From Pavlovales sp. CCMP2436 (Eukaryota; Haptophyta; Pavlovophyceae; Pavlovales), in contig MU631541.1 in assembly GCA_026770615.1 (NCBI GenBank), positions 161,804 through 178,402 of the forward strand: 16,599 bases of DNA, read 5' to 3'. The translations under genes were made by a program, and so were the position numbers. Position 1 is the first letter of the stretch; every line of letters starts with the position of its first letter. Under the pieces are notes generated by a model. It was not told where the DNA came from. It saw only the letters and a program-made list of their open reading frames with translations, and made no database searches. Below are positions 15,241-16,599 of the stretch, piece after piece.

Positions 15241-16185
15241 ATATATACTAGCCATCCCGTCAACAATTTTCTTCGGCAGACGACCTACAGCGAAACACCT
15301 GGTCGTGTTCGGAGCTTCTTGTAGGATGCTCCTTATCGGCCCGGCCCGGAAGAAGAGCGGCAAGCTATGCCTCTCGATGGAACGGGGAGTCATTCTGGGC
15401 TACGGAGGGGATGGCGTGCAATATGAAGATTCCATGCGCTTGATCCTTGGGTACATCATCCTCTTAGCAGACGGCACGTTGAACTTCTCTCGGCACGTAC
15501 AGATCGACGAGAGAGAGCTAGTCGCGGGAAGGATCCACACTCCTTGGAGGGTGGACATCGACTCGTTCGAGGAGATCTCGAGCGAGAAGAGGAGCGACCA
15601 AGCTCCCATCCCGCACGACTCCAACAGGTAGGTCAAAACGACCACCGGCAAGCCTGTGACAGCCACCGACAAAGGCTCCGCCCCCGTTGACAGACCAATC
15701 CTCTACTCGGATGACGATTCGAGCACGCGTGGTAAAGATACGGAGGAGGAGCTGGACCGTTGTGATGGCCTCACAAGCGTGCGAGCAAGAATGTTGGAGA
15801 GAGAGAAGGAGACGGGCCTCGTCGAGGTGAACCCGAACCAAGCTCTGCCCAAGGGGCACGACCCGCTGAGGCGGGACAGGGCGTCGAGGAGCAAGGCCAA
15901 GACCACTAAACTGGCGTCTGCCCGAGCGGCAATAGGCATCACGCACAAGGAGGTCCCGGTCACCCTCCCGCGCAACTTCCGCCAGGCGAGAGCATCGCCC
16001 AACGCAAACAAGTGGCGTGAGGCGATGGAGTCCAACCTGGTAGCGCATCGAGACTTCAACACCTCCAACGAAAAGGTGGTGAAGGCTGGTACCAGAGTAC
16101 TGCCCTCGCAATGGGTCTTCGAGACCAAGTCGGACAAGACGGGCGAGATCAACCGTTGGAAGGCACGCATGGTGGTGATAGGCAG
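15241..16185 (+). pseudogene. Element D: copia Pol fragment (integrase C-terminus to RT N-terminus)
   Basis: The integrase end reads IPSTIFFGRRPTAKHLVVFG, LSMERGVILGYGGDGVQY and FSRHVQIDEREL, close to the same region of element A. TAG at 15629-15631 interrupts the frame, which continues through an acidic and basic linker into RT: NANKWREAMESNLVAH, VLPSQWVFETKSDKTGEI and NRWKARMVVIGR. The RT stops there because the second TIR transposon begins at 16186. Upstream catalytic parts of integrase and downstream RT motifs are absent, so the fragment cannot function. It might be the pol of element B, separated by later insertions, or an independent copy. Confidence 0.85.
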
Positions 16186-16599
16186 GCTATGGCTCAGGTC
16201 ACCTCCGGTCAGAGGAAGACCATTCAACCTAATTCGAGAAGCCAAACGCGAAAAGTGGCCAGGATCTCCTGAACATTACTAAAAAATTGGCTTCCCACTT
16301 TTTTTTTTCGAGATACTCAAATCCCGTTAACTAACTTGCACTATTAAAATTACATATGAAAAATTGTTAAAATTTAAATTCGATCATACAAACTCTCAAC
16401 TTGCGCCGCGTGCGGGAACGCGTCTAGCGGCGACCATCACCACAGAGTGGCGAGGATCTCGCCGTGCGCCTTGCGGGGGAGCTCCCAGATCGTCGGCGCC
16501 TCGGGCGCGCGCGGCTGCACGCCCGACCGGCGCCTCCGACTGACAACAAGCGGCCGACCAACGGGCGTGACCACGTTGAGCTTCACGTTGACGGCGCGC
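16186..16599. mobile_element. Second copy of the TIR transposon family, left end (right end not in window)
   Basis: 16186-16224 matches 6782-6820 at 36 of 39 positions, starting GCTATGGCTCAGGTCAC. Similarity continues as GAAG(C/A)CAA...GTGGCCAG and, in the AT-rich part, TAACTAACT(T/C)GC...ATTACATA...AAAAATT, to about 16385. No inverted right end is found before 16599. The copy is therefore longer than the 469-bp version, or truncated. It interrupts the RT of element D. Confidence 0.7.
16437..16599 (-). CDS. Unknown protein, C-terminal 53 residues (runs off right edge)
   Basis: On the minus strand an open frame enters from the right edge and ends at TGA 16439-16437. Pieces include RAVNVKLNVVTPVGRPL, VQPRAPEAPTIWELPRK and AHGEILATLW at the C-terminus. 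The balanced composition and C/G-ending codons suggest real coding sequence, but only 53 codons are seen and no domain is recognised. It ends about 50 bp before the AT-rich terminal part of the TIR transposon copy. It could be a transposon protein pointing toward that end, or a neighbouring host gene. Confidence 0.35.
   Translation of the reverse strand, partial: RAVNVKLNVVTPVGRPLVVSRRRRSGVQPRAPEAPTIWELPRKAHGEILATLW

Noticed and set aside
15626..15634. Splice donor at the element D in-frame TAG (CAG-GTAGGT)
   Set aside because: The same frame is open on both sides of the TAG, so no intron is needed, and retroelement genomic RNA should not be spliced here. A nonsense mutation is simpler.

Overview
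The window reads as nuclear DNA of a GC-rich, flagellated unicellular eukaryote. At the left edge are three exons of an axonemal dynein light chain 1 gene (LC1/DNAL1) with GT-AG introns of about 110 bp, so the organism builds motile flagella. The rest is a dense nest of mobile elements, mostly Ty1/copia-type LTR retrotransposons. This fits an alga or related protist with a repeat-rich genome (haptophyte, stramenopile or similar), but the sequence alone does not settle the lineage.

Layout, left to right. 1-72: pure G run. 126-870 (minus): LC1 exons 1-3, 3' end off the window. 871-1250: upstream region with a CAA/CAG microsatellite. 1251-5393: copia element A, truncated at its 5' end, with protease, integrase, RT, RNase H, polypurine tract and 3' LTR; it is broken by two frameshifts and two in-frame TAGs, and one integrase catalytic Asp is replaced by Asn. 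5394-5654: nothing recognised. About 5655-13947: element B, a Gag-like gene with a frameshifted CCHC knuckle that has been interrupted twice. The first interruption (6782-7250) is a 469-bp AT-rich terminal-inverted-repeat (TIR) transposon. The second (8273-13878) is a structurally complete copia element C. Removing each insert together with one copy of its flanking direct repeat rejoins B in frame, which is the strongest structural result here.

Element C has 308/309-bp LTRs that differ at only 7 places by eye, a 5-bp target duplication (GAGTT), and Gag-PR-INT-RT-RNaseH order. Its coding region carries four internal stops and about five frameshifts. Its Gag start codon uses the last base of the LTR, and a strongly hydrophobic, membrane-like segment lies between its zinc knuckle and protease.

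Right of C: 14031-14534 holds an ORF with an array of NKP heptapeptide repeats. 14518-14979 (minus) is an LTR end plus a Gag start (element E) related to A at its LTR terminus. 15241-16185 is a fragment of a third copia pol (element D, integrase C-terminus to RT N-terminus), cut at 16186 by a second copy of the TIR transposon. That copy matches the first for about 200 bp and then runs into GC-rich DNA containing the end of a minus-strand ORF at the window edge. This may be the coding version of the family.

No rRNA, tRNA, CRISPR array or bacterial-type operon was seen. Apart from LC1 and possibly the ORFs at 14031-14534 and 16437-16599, nothing looks like a functioning host gene. All alignments were made by eye; family names rest on motifs, not database searches.
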